A DNA stretch of 21,554 nt, from NCBI GenBank assembly GCA_009780755.1, contig WQZL01000020.1, positions 1 to 21,554 on the forward strand, given 5' to 3'. Source of the DNA: Promicromonosporaceae bacterium (GTDB taxonomy: Bacteria > Actinomycetota > Actinomycetes > Actinomycetales > Cellulomonadaceae). Shown here in pieces: positions 20,201 to 21,554 of this stretch (position 1 is the first letter of the stretch; the number at the start of each line of letters is the position of its first letter). Position numbers and translations under genes: made by a program. The notes under the pieces are model-generated. The model was given only the letters and a program-made list of their open reading frames with translations. It did not search any database and was not told the origin of the DNA.

Positions 20201-21554
20201 GTGGTGAGGAATTCCCTCCGGACGGCGGGTCTAGCCGCCTCTGGGTTGGCCGCTGTCGGCGCGTTGGTGGCGGTGGCCGCGTTTGGCGGTTCGGTGGCCA
20301 CCAGCATCGTGCCGACGGACTCCAGGTATCGCGATGTCGCCCACTTGACGCAGACGGTGCAGGTTGCACCCGGTCCGGTCACGTTGGTTTGTCCACCTCC
20401 GGCTCGCCTGCCGGTCGGCGCCGATTTCGATGAGGACTTCGCCACCAGCCCCGTGCCCACCACTTCTACGATTGCCGTCGGGGTGATTGGGATGCCGGTC
20501 ACCGCCGCCTGGGGGCTGCTGGGTGGTGAACCCGACCCGATTCCCTTCGGAGTAAATGCTGTGGTCCGTGCGACGCCGCTCCCCCCGGACCAACACGTCG
20601 GCTCGTTGCTGGTGGCCCAGCCTAAACAGGATGCGCCGTTCCATGCGGCCGGGGCCATCGCGGCGGTAACCACCCTCGGCGATCTGCGCGGCCTGGCTGC
20701 CGCGCCCTGTACCGAACCGGCCACCTCGCAATGGCTCATCGGCGGCGATACCGCGGTAGGTTCAACGGCCGTACTCACCGTCACCAACCCCGGCGAGCAG
20801 TCGGCCACCATCACCCTGCGCGTCTATGGCGAGGCCGGGCCGGTCTCGCTTGGCGCTCAAGGCCAGTTTGTGGTTGGTCCCGGCGCGGCCGAGCAGGTGC
20901 GGCTGGAGGCCGTGGCCCCCGGAGAGCGCCTGCTCGCCGTGCAGGTACTCGCCGTTGGTGGCCGCGTGGCCGCGAGCCTACAGGTGCAGCGCCTCGATGG
21001 ATTGATCCCGATGGGCACCGATCTTATCGTTCCCGTGGCGGCTGCGAGAGAGCGCGTCGTGATTACCGGGCTGGTTTCTGATGGTCAGGCCGCAGGCGAA
21101 GCGAACGCTCCCATGCTGCGTCTGCTCGCCCCCGGCGATGAGCCGGTGCAGGTGGCACTGTCGGTGTACGGGGAGGATGGACCGGTGGCAGGGTTCCAGA
21201 ACTGGCAGGATGAGTTGCCGCCGAACACGGTGTTCGAGATTTCGCTTGGTGGCCTGCCCGCTGGAACACACGCCGTGGCGATCCGGGCGGAGGCGCCGGT
21301 GTTGGCCGCAGCCAGTTTTACCCGCATTGCCCCCACCCCCGAAGATGCCCTGGTGCCGGGTAACCCCTTCGATGTGGCCTGGGTACCCGGCGTGCCCGGT
21401 CCGCCGCCGCCCACCACCGAGACCCGGCTGCCGGGAGATGCGATGAGTACCACCCAGGCTGCCCTGCCGCCCGGCGTTCAGGCCACGCTGACATTATTTG
21501 CTACGCCCTGGCACTTTGAGTATTGCCCGGCCGACGCCGAGTGCGAGCCGCCGC
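20201..21554 (+). CDS. DUF5719 family secreted/membrane-anchored protein (3' end outside window)
   Basis: The frame is open from GTG 20201 to the window edge (451 codons). It starts VRNSLRTAGLAASGLAAVGA and continues hydrophobic, a signal peptide or membrane anchor, so the rest is probably extracytoplasmic. The DUF5719 hallmark SQWLIGGDTAVGSTAVLTVT then NPGEQSATITLRVYGEAGPV lies at about 177-216. A second beta-rich repeat, PVQVALSVYGEDGPV, lies further on, and a Pro-rich stretch (GVPGPPPPTTETRLPG) follows. GGAGG at 20191-20195 suits GTG 20201 (5 nt) or GTG 20204 (8 nt). It is co-transcribed with the GT2 gene, as in other actinobacteria; its function is unknown, possibly in envelope assembly. 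Confidence 0.85.
   Translation, partial: MVRNSLRTAGLAASGLAAVGALVAVAAFGGSVATSIVPTDSRYRDVAHLTQTVQVAPGPVTLVCPPPARLPVGADFDEDFATSPVPTTSTIAVGVIGMPVTAAWGLLGGEPDPIPFGVNAVVRATPLPPDQHVGSLLVAQPKQDAPFHAAGAIAAVTTLGDLRGLAAAPCTEPATSQWLIGGDTAVGSTAVLTVTNPGEQSATITLRVYGEAGPVSLGAQGQFVVGPGAAEQVRLEAVAPGERLLAVQVLAVGGRVAASLQVQRLDGLIPMGTDLIVPVAAARERVVITGLVSDGQAAGEANAPMLRLLAPGDEPVQVALSVYGEDGPVAGFQNWQDELPPNTVFEISLGGLPAGTHAVAIRAEAPVLAAASFTRIAPTPEDALVPGNPFDVAWVPGVPGPPPPTTETRLPGDAMSTTQAALPPGVQATLTLFATPWHFEYCPADAECEPP

Overview
The window is a chromosomal segment of a high-GC Gram-positive bacterium (Actinomycetota). The evidence is a WhiB-family regulator, a DUF5719 protein next to a large membrane glycosyltransferase, zinc-type S14, a lid-less short adenylate kinase and many GTG starts. 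Two repeat families lie in it: a GGTGGTT...AACCACC palindrome and a CCTGCGCGAGCG-type palindrome. From memory both are frequent in Propionibacteriaceae and related families, so that is a plausible but unproven placement.

Layout. Positions 1-1280 hold the C-terminal part of secA, followed by a repeat hairpin and a terminator. Positions 1442-1573 carry a 43-codon minus-strand coding remnant that stops where a repeat island begins. The island (about 1576-3302) holds one gene, coding for a winged-helix AbiEi-like/DUF559-like nuclease-fold protein. It is bracketed by long inverted repeats, each containing a 120-bp nested palindrome; the two palindromes match at about 115 of 120 positions. After a structured leader, 3751-9021 is the S10 operon (rpsJ, rplC, rplD, rplW, rplB, rpsS, rplV, rpsC, rplP, rpmC, rpsQ). 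After a 186-bp gap with a likely internal promoter, 9208-13625 is the first part of the spc operon (rplN, rplX, rplE, rpsZ, rpsH, rplF, rplR, rpsE, rpmD, rplO), closed by a terminator. secY-adk follow from their own likely promoter. whiB2/whmD is a separate unit with a good promoter and two palindromes. A polytopic GT2 glycosyltransferase and a secreted DUF5719 protein (cut by the window end) close the window.

How it fits together. The core is ribosome assembly plus Sec export (SecA, SecY), with tight translational coupling by TGATG or GTGA overlaps at many junctions. The whiB2-GT2-DUF5719 block is a conserved actinobacterial cell-division/envelope neighbourhood that normally lies elsewhere. 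Both edges of the ribosomal cluster look like synteny breakpoints: no tuf/fusA before rpsJ, and no map/infA after adk.

Most interesting points. (1) The inverted-repeat island around the AbiEi/DUF559-like gene abuts a truncated gene and carries a G-quadruplex-capable tract; it looks like an undescribed single-gene mobile or repeat-associated unit. (2) Repetitive palindromes have become in-frame coding sequence in rplO and in the glycosyltransferase. (3) Compact palindromic architecture lies over the whiB2 promoter. (4) There are structured leaders before rpsJ and rpsH.
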